From contig NC_092316.1 in the NCBI RefSeq assembly GCF_036785885.1, forward strand, positions 52,089,001-52,153,000: a DNA stretch of 64,000 nt, read 5' to 3'. The notes under the pieces were generated by a model. That model had not been told where the DNA came from. It was given only the letters and a program-made list of their open reading frames with translations, and ran no database searches. Positions 1-13,400 of this stretch are shown piece after piece (the first letter of the stretch is position 1; every line of letters starts with the position of its first letter). The DNA comes from Coffea arabica (Eukaryota > Streptophyta > Magnoliopsida > Gentianales > Rubiaceae). The translations under genes were made by a program, and so were the position numbers.

Positions 1-35
1 ATATTATTAGGAATTTATTCTGTTATTGTGTAAAG

Positions 36-472
36 TGTGATCGTGTTTTCTAATAAAAATGAGATTGTATAATTAGATACTACCATTTTTAGGTATTTTT
101 GTACATACAAAATGAGGTATGAATATAGTTTGGATGGCAATAGGGCAGAGTACTCTTCGCGTCTCTGCCCCGCTTAAAAAATTCAACTTCCATCTATCAT
201 TCTCTCTCCTTAAAGCTTTTAATGAATAAATTGTTCATGATTAGGTTCAATTTTGAAAAAAGTTCAATCATATAATAAATGAATCGAGTTTGAACACAAG
301 ATTAAACTCATTTAATAATTGAGTCAAACATGACCTATACATTAACTGCTCAAATAGATTCATGAACACATATATAATTATAAAGAATAAATAAATATGA
401 GCGTAAATGCCTTATATATTATTAAATATAGGGAAATATATCTTGTATTTTTTTCCTCAAAAATAACTATAC
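36..472 (+). repeat. Direct repeat, copy A
   Basis: This AT-rich block matches 2005-2450 along its whole length with scattered substitutions. Shared landmarks are the GGCAATA-type run near 134, the AAAAAATTCAACTTCCATCT segment near 175, the CTTAAAGCTTTTAATGAA segment near 210 and the ACATATATA segment near 367. Further homology to 2460-2535 resumes only near 1335-1405, so copy A appears to have been split by later insertions, including the block at 673-1167. No coding potential is seen. The stretch 540-660 is rich in CTCGAG/TTCGAA-like words shared with repeats near 26.5, 38 and 62.4 kb. Confidence 0.7.
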
Positions 473-672
473 ATGAAACTTGTGTATTATTTATACTTCT
501 AAAACAAAATAATTAAATTAAATTTATTCTAAATCATGTATTATTTTAAAAAATATAATTATATCATTTTCAAACTCAAATTTGAACTTGAACTCGAGCT
601 GGGAATTCAGCTCGTTTAGTTTGAACTCAAATATTTATACAAATTAACGAATTAAATTCGAACACCACTTAT

Positions 673-1167
673 TGTAATGCCCAAAACCCATGAGTTGGCC
701 CAAGTAACTTTTGAATTGAAATCACGAGAACAAAATGGTTAATCCAAGTTATTAGTAACCTAATGGATCAAAGATTATATTTCATTCCTTTTCTTCCTTC
801 ATTTCAGATGTGGGACATTTCACTCACCCCATCTTTGGAACTTTACATTCTTGCAAAGTTTGGTTGTAATTCAAATTGTCTATTTAGTTGTGTATGAACT
901 CTAGATGTGGCTCATATGGGTTATAAAGATAACCCCATTGAACGTGACACTTAGCTGTATGCCACACTTAATTTCTTGCACTTCTTTACGTAATCAAAAC
1001 CATAACATAACACCACTTGGTCCCAAGTTCATTATATACAGAGACCATGCGAGTTTTACTCTGATATCATTGGTGGTGCTCCACGCCTATTGGTCCAATA
1101 ACTTTTTGAAGTGGTGATTTTAGTTCAAAAAGTTATTGAACCATGCCAATGGGCCCAAGACATTACA
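673..1167. repeat. TG...CA-ended repeat, possible solo LTR
   Basis: The block begins TGTAATGCCC and ends GACATTACA, giving TG...CA ends with a short inverted terminal match. The flanking pentamers are CTTAT and CTTGT, four of five alike, as expected of an old target duplication. Size (about 495 bp) and ends suit a solo LTR of an LTR retrotransposon fossil, but no internal domain or second LTR is present. The inner match between the two ends is long for an LTR, so a TIR element is the alternative. No coding capacity is seen. Confidence 0.35.
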
Positions 1168-1439
1168 CTTGTAGTTCATATAATATTCAATCAAAATTGA
1201 TCCTTGTTTATATAATATACTAATGGAGTGTAAACATTAAAATTTCGTCTTGATTTGACTCGTTAAAAATTTTATTCCCACCTACTTAATTCCCATATTT
1301 GCTATGCTCTTATTTGACATGTCTTATATTATGATTGAGTGCTTGCTTTGGGTTTTTATATCTCATAAAATTCATTTATCAATAGTAAGTATTTTTTTAA
1401 ATGACAAAATCCCTGCATCTTCTCCCTCCTTCCCTACGA

Positions 1440-1745
1440 TTAGATCTGATTGTGAGGAGGGAGGGGAGGGATGTGGAGAGGGGAAAGGAAGAAGGAGAAG
1501 AAGGGTGCGGAGAAAAGAATAAGGAGGGAGGTGAGGGAAAAAGGGAAGGGAAAAGGGAGATAAAGAAGAAAGAGAGAAGGAGAGAAGAGGGAGGGGAAGG
1601 AGAAATATATATAAAGGAGATAGGGATAGAAGAGAAAGCTGCGGGAAAGGGGAGGGAGAAAGAATAGGGGAGAAAAGAGGAAGCAAGAAGGGAGAGAATG
1701 AAAAAGGAGAGGGAGAGAGAGAGAGAGGAGAGAAGGAACTACTGA
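1440..1745. repeat. Polypurine (GA-rich) tract
   Basis: About 300 bases are almost all A and G on the plus strand, mainly GGAG, GGGA, AAGG and GAGA runs that are irregular and not a simple microsatellite. Such asymmetric purine tracts can form triplex DNA. The open frames that cross it on both strands are low-complexity artefacts. Confidence 0.85.
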
Positions 1746-2004
1746 TGGCATGGATGAAAGACGAATTTTTTTAAAAATATCTCAACAAAATTTTAAATTC
1801 GAAAACACTTCCAAATATATCTACAGTGAAAGTTTTTAAGATCCAAAGTTATAATAAAAATTTTTCAAAAACACCTCTAAAAATACCTATTCCATTCAAA
1901 CCTTATAGTTCTGTTACTTATCTACCTTCAACAATTACCTACATAATTGCTTTTAATAATAAATAAGATGGTATTACCGAGGCATTTATTTTTTCATTTG
2001 AGTG

Positions 2005-2535
2005 AAGTGCAATTGTGTTTCCTACTAAAACATAAGATGGTAGCATCTACATTGTTAGGTTTTCATTGCATACAAATTGAGGCACAAATCATAGTTATGA
2101 ATGGCAATAAGGTGGGATGCCCTTAGTGTCTCCGTCCCACCTAAAAAATTCAACTTCCATCTCTCATTCTCTTCCCTTAAAGCTTTTAATGAACAAAATT
2201 TTTTGCAATTAGGTTCGAGGTCGAAAAACTTTGATTATATAAAATATGAATCAAACTTGAACACAAGATTAGGTTCATTTAATAATTGAGTCGAACACGA
2301 ATTAGTTTGCAAACTGTTCAAATAGGATCACGAACACATATATAGTTAAAAAGAATAAGCAAATACAAGCATACGTACCTTGTATATTATTAAATATAGG
2401 TATATATATATCTTGTATTTTCCTAAAAAAATCAACTATGCAAAAGTATTCAAAAACTCATTCATGAATAATCCGAGTTGGGTGCTTGTTTGTCATAAAA
2501 TCATTCATCCATAGTAAGTATTTTCATTGATGACA
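2005..2535 (+). repeat. Direct repeat, copy B
   Basis: This is the partner of 36-472. Its last part (2480-2535, GGGTGCTTGTTTG then CATAGTAAGTATTTT) matches 1340-1403, so copy B preserves as one piece what is interrupted in copy A. It looks like a local segmental duplication, not a pair of LTRs, since there are no TG...CA ends. Confidence 0.65.
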
Positions 2536-3864
2536 GTAACTATTGACATAACTTCAAACTCATTCCCTTTCATAACTCACAGTTTTTTGTATGAGTGTTT
2601 CGATAAATGGACTCTGCGAAGACACTTCAAAAGCCTTCAAACTCATTCCAAAACTTGTTTAGAGTGGATTACTGTAATATGTCATAAGATGTCATATGCA
2701 AAAGTATTCACAAAAAAAAAAACATATCCTTGATAAACAAATATTTTAACACCATATCGATTATTGAAAATTTATTAAACTTACCCTCTAGATTTGGGAT
2801 TACATTAGACTTTCCAATCATCATGAGTACCTATGTTGCCTAGGTTGTGTCTGTCCTTACTACATCCACATAGTTATATCAGTTTACATCTCTCATGTGG
2901 GAAGCTGGCTGTATTACTACATGCCATTAGATGTCATGACCACTCCCGGTTGACTGAAAGAATTGCTGACCCAAGTTTGTCTGACTCCCAAAGGTCCAAA
3001 TTCTCCTAAAGTAATTCCGGTGCTACTAAAACTACCCCTCCATCCACTAATACGGCCTCGTTTACTTGTATGTAGGAGTCCTTCCAAGTCGCATCATTCG
3101 GTCATCCACACCTTGGCCCTTCCCTTGCAGTCCCTATTCCTGTTCCCATTCTCCACTCTCTTTCTTTTCACCTTATCTGTCTGTGCCTTTCTCACCTCCT
3201 TAATCCTTAATCATCCACATTTTACACCACCAAGGAAACTGATATCAATTCACAGTTCAGAAACACCCCAACCCCCACCCACAAAAAACCCCCCAGACAG
3301 GACACAACACAGCACCCATTCCCCCAAAACACACACAACACGCACTAAATTCCATTTTTGCCCCCTGCCTACTTGAAATTTACTTACCCTTTACCCTTCC
3401 CTTAAGTCCCCTTTACCCTTAAAACAAGAAAAAAAACCAAAAGGAGAAGAAACTACTGACAAAAAATTCCAATTGCCCTCTTCAATTCTTTTCCACCCTT
3501 GCCTTTGCCTTGGGCCTTTGTCCCTTCCCCCTTTTCCAATTTTTCCTCTCTTTTCTTCTCTCTCTGATATATAGACGCAACTCAGGAGAAAAGCCCCCCC
3601 TCCCCACCCCACCTAGTATTACAAAAATTTAGTTTATGCCCTTCCCCAAGTCCCTTAATCCATTCTCATTAGTTTTTCTATATGCACTTTTTATGTCTGA
3701 TGGTCATTAGTCCGTTTTAGCTTCTCCTCCGCCTTCTTCTTCATCAACATACATCAACAGTGACTTGGTATTATCTTGGGATTTATTTCTTTCTTTTTTT
3801 TACTGATACAGATATCTTTCTTGATGTTACAATCTTTCTTTGAAAACCCCAAGTGTTTGGTTCA
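2536..3864. other. Spacer and probable promoter/leader of the DDR4-like gene
   Basis: No gene is recognised. From about 2960 to 3620 the plus strand is pyrimidine-rich (C and T runs, CCCTT repeats), as is common in plant core promoters and 5' leaders, so transcription of the next gene probably starts in or just after this zone. An in-frame stop at 3841 closes the frame just ahead of the coding region. Confidence 0.45.
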
Positions 3865-6800
3865 ATGCAAGTCCATGATCTCCCATGTAACTCCTCCGTA
3901 GCTAATCCCCTCTCCGATCCCCACTTCTCCGCCACCGCCTCGGTCGTAGCCATGGCCACCGACCCGCAACCCTCCTCCCCTTCTCCGATCCATTCCCCAA
4001 AGCACCACAAAATTTCCCAAAATAACGGCAAAAAATCCCAAAGTAGCAAGAGCCCACCTCCTCACCACAATGATACAGTTGTTAACTCTTCTGCAACTCC
4101 CAACGCCAGTAACAACAATAATACCAGTAATACTAGTAACAACAATAACGGTAATAGTAATAGTGTTGTATTTAGGAGAGAGAGGCCCTCCAGGGCGTGT
4201 ACGCAGCGCGCGGCCGCCAGGATGCAGGCTGCGGCCGCTGCTGAGGCTGCTGCGGCCGAGGCAGAGAAGAAGCAGAAGAAGGCAGCTTTGAGGAAGGAGC
4301 GACTGGCAGCCCGGTTGCTGAGGGAGGAAGTGGAGGAGCAGGAGGAGGAGGTGGAGCAGCATGGAGAGGAAGAGGAGGAAGGCGATGATTCCCCTCTGGG
4401 ATCATCGAGGAATCAGCAATGTAGTAAAATTGTGACCCCTTTAGTGGGGGAACCGGAGCCCTCGCAATTGCCGCGGTGGAACATTCGTGGGATGTGGCAG
4501 TTGGCTTCTATCTTGAATTTTTTGAATGTATGTCAGCTTGCATAAAGTTGAAGTTTTTCTGAAAGAAGATTGGAATTTTCTTTTTTCCAGAAGTGAAGCT
4601 TTCGTGCCTTCAAGGCTAATGGGTTCTGGCTTCTCTTAGTGACAATTGTCTGTTCTTTTTCTTTTTCTTGGCGTAGGTTTTTAGGCCTTTATTGAATATT
4701 AAAGTGGAGTTTTCAGCAGAGGAGTTCGAAACAGCTCTCATTACGCCGAATAATACTCTTGGAGAGATTCATATTCCGTTATTGAAGGTTGGTGCATTTT
4801 GTTGTTTGGATGAAAAGCTTGTGCCTTTTATCCAACTTGAGTTTTTGCGTGAATTTCTGGTAATTCTGGCCCTTGTGGCGAACTTATTTTGCATAAAAAT
4901 TGCTAGCCTCTTTTTTTCGTTGGAACTCTGGTAACATTTAATAGTATAAATTCGTCCAGTGGTGTCTTTGGGATACTTCATTTAGTTTCAGAAATGCATT
5001 ACCCTACCTGTATTTTGGTCGAATGAAAATCTTTTCCTTGGTGGAATGCAATGTTGCAAGATGGGTAGCAACTAGTCAAATTGATTGTAGGAGCTTTATA
5101 TCTATGGCTTATAAGCAATCAAGTCTCAGAATTATGTGTGGGCATAAATAATGCGAGGTATTTCAGTTGCTTCTTTAAGTACCACAATTCCGGTAAATCA
5201 TGCCATCTGAATAACAAAGTTTGTTGCTTTTTTGAAGTTTTAAATTTGTGGAGGTCATAGGTATGGTGAAGAGTTTCTTAGCATGTAGCTGTAATGTGGA
5301 GAATCAGATTGGAATTACCTCTCATGGTTAGGTCTACTATGGGGCAAACTAAAAAAAAAATTCCAGCCAGTTACACAGACAATGGAATGCACATTTGATA
5401 GGAAAGTTAGTTTTTCTTTTAGGACATTGTGGTGAATAATATTGAGAATCTGCTCCATAACCTGTTACAGAGCTTAACAACATAGGACGGAAATCTACAG
5501 AATACCTTTATTGACTGGTAAAAATGGAAAACAATAACCTGATAAATTATCAGCTCATTACAATTGGGGTGTGAACTAAAGGTGCTTTGTTCATTTTCCT
5601 CCAGTTGTAGGTTTGGATTCTTAGAAACTAATTTATTCCACTAGGAGTTGGATACTTTTTAATGCAGGATATTCCTACGTTTCAGTTAGAGCTTGATTGT
5701 TTTACATTTTAGCAGTGGACCTGGCTATATGTGTATGCAGAAACCAGAGTCTAGAAATATATATAGTATGGAACTAGTGTAGAGATTGGAAGAGGAAGTC
5801 TAAGAAGGAGGAGAATAGGAAGAGAAAGGGAGAAGAGAACCTTAGGTTTCTCATGTAATATAGGGGGAGTCGTTTTGAAACTCCGTGTTTCAAGATGCTG
5901 TTACTTATAGGGCAATCCTGTGGCAAGTAGGTAGCTTTTTAAACACATGGTGGCCAAGGTGGTCCACAGAGCATCTTCTATGGTGCCTGACCATTGGACT
6001 TCCACCAATTGCTGATCATTTGACTTCCTGCATGGCTGTACCTTGAACTCTCATGGCTGCCCCTTAAAATCATTTGCTTTCTTAGCCACCAGATTCACTG
6101 TATTTAATTTAAAAAAAAAAAATCATTTGGTGTCCATTCATGGCTGACCTGTGTTTTTCACCTTTGGTTGCTACTGTGGTGTACTTTTGAAAACTAGGCA
6201 GCGAAAAATTTTCACCAACCAAGGCTGCTACAAACAGGCACGCAACTTGTGTGCTACCACTGCAATCAGCAAACTACCATGAAATTAAAGTCCTAAATCT
6301 TTTACAGGCTAAAATGTAGGCAAACTTGAGTTTCTTTTGTTAAGTTGTTTTTATTGTTTTGCTGTCCTACCTCCTGCCTGAAATAGTTGGTTGATGTTTA
6401 TGCTCATAAGAGATTTAAATGGGCTCAGTTGTCCTCAGATTGATTGGTTATAGTTGACTTTTGTCCTGCTTGCTATTCATTTTGACCGAACTTTTTGGTT
6501 TCTTTTGTGGTGTATAGATCTTTAGTATTATGGGCATTGGATCATCTATCTACTTCTATCTTGTTTTTAACAACAGTTTGCCTGTTCTAATTCATCCTCC
6601 TGCAGCATCAGGATAAGAACTGCGAATATACCATCTTTAAATATTTGTGTAGGAAGTAAGTGCCACTGGTTAGGATAAGTAGTGGATGACCTGGATAAGT
6701 CTATATCTCAACTTATTTATAGAATTCTAGAATGTTATTATCAGAATAATTTCACTTGAAAGAAGCTATGTAAGTCATTGATGATTTGAGAAGCAATAAG

Positions 6801-9800
6801 GGTATTGCGAGGATCAAATAGCTAGCTAACAGATGCAAATACAAAACAAGGAAGTGAATAAAGAATTGGTGCTTTAATTTGGACTTCATTACCGGCTACT
6901 CACTTGTTTATGTTCTCGTTGTTCATTTGGTTTTTTTTCTTGAGCAGTATGTAGATTGTTATTGCCCTTGTGGGCATTGAGAATTTATGTTGTTGAAGAT
7001 GATTATACCTAGAGAGACATTAGATTAATGTCATATCTGCTGTGTCTTCTTATAATATACTAGGAATCTAGCATCAGAACATAGTTTATCACAGCTTGAG
7101 ATGGAACTGTTGTTCAGTTTAAATACTAACAAGTACATAATGCTACAAATTGCTAATATCCCTAAATGTTGTGGTGGTTTGTCTTTTGAGTAGTTGTTCT
7201 TGGTTAAATATCAATGGCTTCTGACTCTTCTGGCATGACTTTTCTTGTTATTTTTGTTCTTTTTTAATATTAACTTGATGATTTTCTTCTTCCTTTTCCG
7301 GCGCAGCATCCAGCCTTGACTCCTAAAGTGTCCTAAAAACCTCCATGATGTCAAATGCATTTATTGTCCAATAAGTATTCATGGGCGTGGATAAAGTACT
7401 TTTCAAAGTCAAAAGTATATGTGGTCACAACAAAGTTTTACTTGTTAACATGAAATGCTTTGATAATCTTGGTGAAATAATGGCATTAACTCATATATTA
7501 TACTTTCTTAATTTATTTCCTCAGGCAATTCCTCCTATCACTCGAATGGCCCTTGGACACAATACATGGGTTACAGTATTGTGCAGAAAATTACGTGATT
7601 GGTGGCTTTGGGTAATCTGGTTTTAGTTGCTTGAGCTGACTCAAATACTGAAGTTGTTAATTCCTCCCTTTTTCTGACATCTTGGAGTGCATTATTTCAT
7701 CTCAGGTTGCAGAAGGAGAGCTACCTATTGTTGCATCTCATGGGTAAGAAACTATACATCTGTAAAAATCTTTGGTTAGAAGGAGTTTCTGCCTTTTTTT
7801 TTGTGGAAGAAGCACGAATTTGCATGTGTTTAGATGTAATCTTCACTGGTTTCAGGGCTGAAGTTGAAGCATATAATGCTCTAGATCCTGCGGTTCGTGT
7901 AGTAATATTGAAAGCACTATGTGATATTCGTGTTGAGGTAACATTTATGATGGTTGACATTCTATTTCTTATTTCTATAGCTTCTGTTCCTGAGGTACTG
8001 GCTTTGAAAAATTTACAGCAGGCTTTTTTTTCCCCTTTGTAATTGATGTACATATGCATAAAAATTCAGTCATCCCTGTTACTGCTCCCTTGAGGGAGAA
8101 TGTTCTAGTGTTAATTTTTTGGTCAACATCTTGTGTTTCTATAGCTAATTGGCTGACAATTTCAACCACACCCATCAGACTGTAAGACTTAAATTCTTAT
8201 GGTCTTTTAGAAAAGAAGATAGAACAGTTATGAACGGTAAGTTTGCATAAGAATTTTGGTGTTCGGATGTCATGGAGGCTGATTGCTCCCTCAAAACCTA
8301 AGGAACAGTGCTGAGATGCAAGAAGCACGTTAACACTTTGTCATCTGCATATCTTTTTGTTCAAGTTTAATGTTTTCTGTTATGGATAATTGTAAGTAAT
8401 TGTTGTTTTATTTTCAGCAAGAAGACATCCGAAACCATATAGACAACTCTGTAAAGCATGGTGTCCATATTTCAGCATTTCGCAAAGAAAGAGTTGGTGG
8501 TGATTCTCATGGAATCTCTTATTGGTAATGCATCTTATCTTTGCATTTCCTGGTTACATGTGCATAACAGAGTACCACAAACTTTCTCTCAGTTTTAAGG
8601 AGTGATACTTGGTTTTTTTTTTTTTTTTGTTGTACCTTTTGTTCATTTCCTTGTATCAGAGTCTTATTAGCTGCACTTTTCTTATATAGGTATGAAGATG
8701 ATGCTATGGTTGGTCATCGACTATATCGAGAGATTAGAAAAGTTGAGGTGAAGAAAGGAAAGGGGAGAAACATACCGCCCATTCCTAATTCATCTTACCA
8801 GTGGGAGACAGTTGCAACTAATTTTGATGAATTTCAAGATGTGTCTGTGAGTTATTTGTTACCGTTTAATCTCGTCTAGTGTCTGCTAAATAAATTCCTA
8901 AGACCTGCACCTTGATATTAACATTTTGGATTATAATGCAGAATATTTTGCTCATTTTAAGCACGTGTTTGTTGGTTCTTATATTGCTAGTTGTACAAAA
9001 GAATACTTGCCCGTATTTTATTCTCTTTATCTTTCTACATTTGTTTTTGGGTTTAGAAGAGTCATTTTGTGTACAGCTGATTCCAAAATGCAGAATATTT
9101 TGCTCATTTTAAGGATGTGTTTGTTGGTTCTTATATTGCTAGTTGTACAAAAGAATACTTGCCCGTAATTTATTCTCTTTATCTTTCTACATTTGTTTTT
9201 GGGTTTAGAAGAGTCATTTTGTGTACAGCTGATTCCAAAATTCCAAGAGAAGATTGATAATTTTTCAGTAACAATAATAATATGCTAGCTTGCTGTTCTG
9301 TTCTGTTATTCAGTTTTTTACTTGTTTTCTTCTGTGCAAACTGTAAGGAAGAAGGTTCTAGAATATTTTTTGGCCATTTTATCCCTTAGAATAAGTTTCC
9401 ATCAGTTCTTAGGGAATGCATCTGCTGGTAGTTTATATAAATGGGATGGGCTTTTAGGGAGGTGAGGTCAATATCTGAATTTAGAAGGGAGGTTTCTACA
9501 ATTAAGGTAAATACCAAGGAGGTCACTCTAATCTCCACATGATTTACAAGTTAAATGACATATGTATCCTAAATGAGCTACTTAGGCTATTTAGTATTAT
9601 GCTTCTTGTTTTGTCATGGAAGGAGACTCCAAATGATAGATGAGGGGATGGAATACTGAAATATAGCATTCATCACATTAATTGAAAAAGAGAAAATAAT
9701 TGCTTCCACCAAATTAATTCAAAAAGAGAAATGTGTGGAAAAAGAAAATTGTACAGGCATTGAAAATATAATTAAATAGAGTTAGAGATGTATCGGAGGT

Positions 9801-10425
9801 AAATCCTAAGCTCGAGCGAGGGATATGAAGCATTTTGGCGATGAATAAACTCATTTCAAAATTGTGATTTGTGTAGGGTATGCATACGGTAATCTTATTC
9901 ATGCAAGAAAGCTTTTATTTTGGTTGGCCTTCTTATTATGCTAATTCCGTTCTCAATTAGAAACTCCTGAGAGGGTCCAGAGTTCCTGTCCTCTTACGAT
10001 TGCTTGAGTGTTCAATAACTTCCATACGGTCTTGGGACAAAGGGAATGCAAATAACTTTAAGAAGTGATTAGATGCAAGAACTTCTGAAAACCTTGCAGC
10101 CTTAAAAAAATTTGTGCTTGTGTGTATGTTTTTTCCCTGTCCTAGGCTCAGAGCCAAGTTTGATCTGGAATCTTTTGGTTAATTCTGTTTTAGGAATTTG
10201 ATTAATAGTCTGGTCAAGTTTTCAAATATGCATTCAATCAATGGGCTTCTTCAGTATTCTGGTAGTTAGGTTTCTATTCTGGCACTTCAGGAGTATGATA
10301 TGCACCGGATGGTGAAGCTGGTCTTACACACTACGCCTGTGGGATAACATCTTTCTTTATTTAGATCTTTAGCAATTGCGGTGTGTGTGTTTTTTTGTTC
10401 TTTTATTTATTATTTTTAATTTTTT

Positions 10426-10466
<41 letters not shown>

Positions 10467-13400
10467 TGTGGGATTGAACTTTTGTCTCTGGGAATACTTG
10501 GGATCTTGTATAAGTCAAGAAGAGCATGCAACATTTTGATTGTTGAACTTCTATCTTTTGAGGGGTTTGTATAATGGAAGAAAAGAAGGGAACATTTGGG
10601 GTTGACCAGTAGTATACCTTGGGAAGATCTATTGTGTTTTGTGGCAAACCAGTATTCTCATTGTTTTTGCAAGATCTGTATGGTAATCTTATATGCTTTT
10701 GAAAATGGTCACAATGTAAAAATCTGTTTCCTACAAAGCTGTAGAAGGGGGAGCAGAAGGGTATGAGATTGGAAATAGCTAGAGATGTCTATGCACATAT
10801 GTAGCAATGTAAAATGCAGAAATAAGTTAGGAAATATGTAACTCATACTTTTCATGGATCCATTGACCATAAATCACAGAATTACATGATGTGAAAAAAC
10901 AACAAAGTTGTGTATCAGAATACGTACCAAATTTCATCCAATTTAATTGGGCATGTTGACTTTGAATCTGATGGATGCTAATCTGGCTAATTTAATTGTG
11001 TGATGACTTTGAGGAAGGGCTGCAATGGATTGTTTGAGAAAGGGATCTGATGGATGCTAACATGCCCAACAAATTCTACCCCACAGATGTTGATGGTGAA
11101 GGGGAGGAGAGGAAGATGAGGAGGAGGGTTGGGTTCTTTGTGGTCCTTGCTTACTGATTTTTGAGAATAGAGTGAAACTTCATAAAGGAATGACGGTTTT
11201 TGCATCACTGGAGAAGATTCCCATGCAGCGAATAGTCTATGCGTCAATGGTGTTTTGAACACAAAAAGAATTAAAGAAAGGGATGAGACAGGCTCCTGGT
11301 GTAGTGAGTGAGGTTAAAAGTGAAGATTACACAATTTAGAGGAGTAAATAGACAGTGACTAAGGCTAGATAAGCATTTCAAACACTAGGGATAAGGACAG
11401 TGTGTTTAGTCCAGTTAGACCACCTCTCCGTGATATTTAAAGCATAACAAAAATTGTTAATGCTATCATATATGTGGACAAATTTCTATTTCTGATTGTT
11501 ACCTCAGAGTCATTTTGCAAGTCTATCTTAGCATCAAACTGAACTTGTTTCTAATTCGTTGAGAAAATATAAATGGAGTTCTGTGTACAAAGCCTTTGTT
11601 TAGAAAATTTTGCATTATCTTCGCAAGAATTTAGTAACTACATTTTTGATAATTTATGACCAAGAATGCTGTTAATATATACTCCGTCCGTCCCAAAATT
11701 TTCATCACTATTGGGGACACTTGTTTTTTTTTTTTTTCCCAACAGCGAAGAAATTTATCTGTCTTTTTCCTTCATTACCCTATGTTTATAGCTCTGAACA
11801 AGTGTGTGGGGCAAGGCTATTAGTGTTTTAAATTTTCAAATCTGCAAAAGCTCATGTTGTGGGGCCAAAGGAACTTTGCATGTCAGTGGACAACCACTTG
11901 AAAACTAAAGTGTAAGTACACTCTCAGTTGTATATTACTAGTTGTGGGATACATGCACTTATATTAGAGTCCACTAGCAATTGTCATAAATCAAGTTGGT
12001 GGGCTTGCAACAAAGGTTAGATGGTGAAAGTGTAGGAAAATTTTTTTGTCGAATATAGAAAGTGACACAAATTTTGGTACATAGCAAAAAGGAAAGTATG
12101 ACACTTTTAATGGGACGGAGGGAGTATTAAAGAACTAATATAGCAATGCACATTTATATTAAATTGCATTTCCCTGTGCTGAAGTTCAAATCTCCGGCAG
12201 GTTGCCTTATCCTAATTTTGAACAATGAATTATGACATTTAGACGCACATCTGACTCTTGACTGGTTTGCATAATTATAAATTAGGAGAATTGGTAGTCG
12301 TAAAGTGAACTTTTTAACAACCATAAGGTATCGCCCAATTCTAGTTTTAGAAAAATATTAATTCTTTTTACCCGATTTTGTTGAACGCATATAAGTGGGA
12401 GACTTGCATGAATCTCTTTAAAACCATAAGAATGTCTTGGATGCATATGAGACGGGAAAGTATAATAAACCCAGTTACATATTTGCATGATGGTTTGTAC
12501 TCCCTCTGTCTTTCTTCTTTCTCATGGTCAAAACTGTAAAAAGGGCTTAAGCAAATTTAAATTTGACCTAGATCTTCATTTTACAATATAAAGCTTCTTT
12601 CTTCCCTTGATTGACTTAGTTATAGCTTTAATGGTTTGATGTCCGCTTAAGGTTCTTTCTTTGGAAATTCTGTAGGAGGGTTGGAATGGCAGATTAATTT
12701 TTACTTCTTTGACTATATAAATCATGGCAAAAACTTTGTGACAGATACAATAGTAATCATGACATAGGAAAAAAGGGTACCGAACACTACCATTTAAACT
12801 TTGGAAGAGTGCACTTGAAAAAATAAATGCACTATGATCTACCTTATAACTGCATGCATTAATTGTGCTTTTGCTAAAAAAATTTCATTTTTAATTGTGT
12901 GTTTCATTCATATACGCGTCCAACAAAAGTATTGAAAAAATTACTCTGTAGAAGACTTCTCGATGGACTTCAATTTACCCTTTGTACTTTGGAAATTTTT
13001 TCATTTAGTTCACATTGAATCATTTGTTATCTTAAACAGTAGTGCAATTTGTTATCAGGTAGAGTAGTGTAGTTCTTATCAAATATGGTTCAGACACATG
13101 ACAAAGCAAATGGGCGAACACGAGTCCCAAATTCATAAAAGAGCCGCTCAATGTAGCATTTTTTATTTGCCTTCTTTTTTTTTTTTGGGGGGGGGGGGGG
13201 AGTTGCTGCTAGCCACAAAATCATCCTGCTTTAGTACATATTAAATCAACTGGCCATTGACATGGTTATACTGATCATAACTGAGGCAAAAAGAACAAGT
13301 GGGAATTTTTCTTGGAAAAAAGTCTATTAAATATTTTCTTTTCTTTACCACATGGAAATTTTCAAACAAACGTCCATGAGGTAGTTGGAAAAATTCTCCC

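Noticed and set aside
1372-1751. Overlapping open frames of about 90-104 codons on both strands
   Set aside because: They are products of the polypurine tract: low-complexity Arg/Glu/Gly or Ser/Pro/Leu strings with no family likeness.
9440-9560. Possible remnant of the foldback family (GGGAGGTTTCTACAATTAAGG)
   Set aside because: Only about 20 bases match the end of the 20-kb element, with no partner arm.
12493-12545. Another Stowaway-like end (TACTCCCTCTGTC)
   Set aside because: No inverted partner was found at a reasonable distance, so it is at most a remnant.
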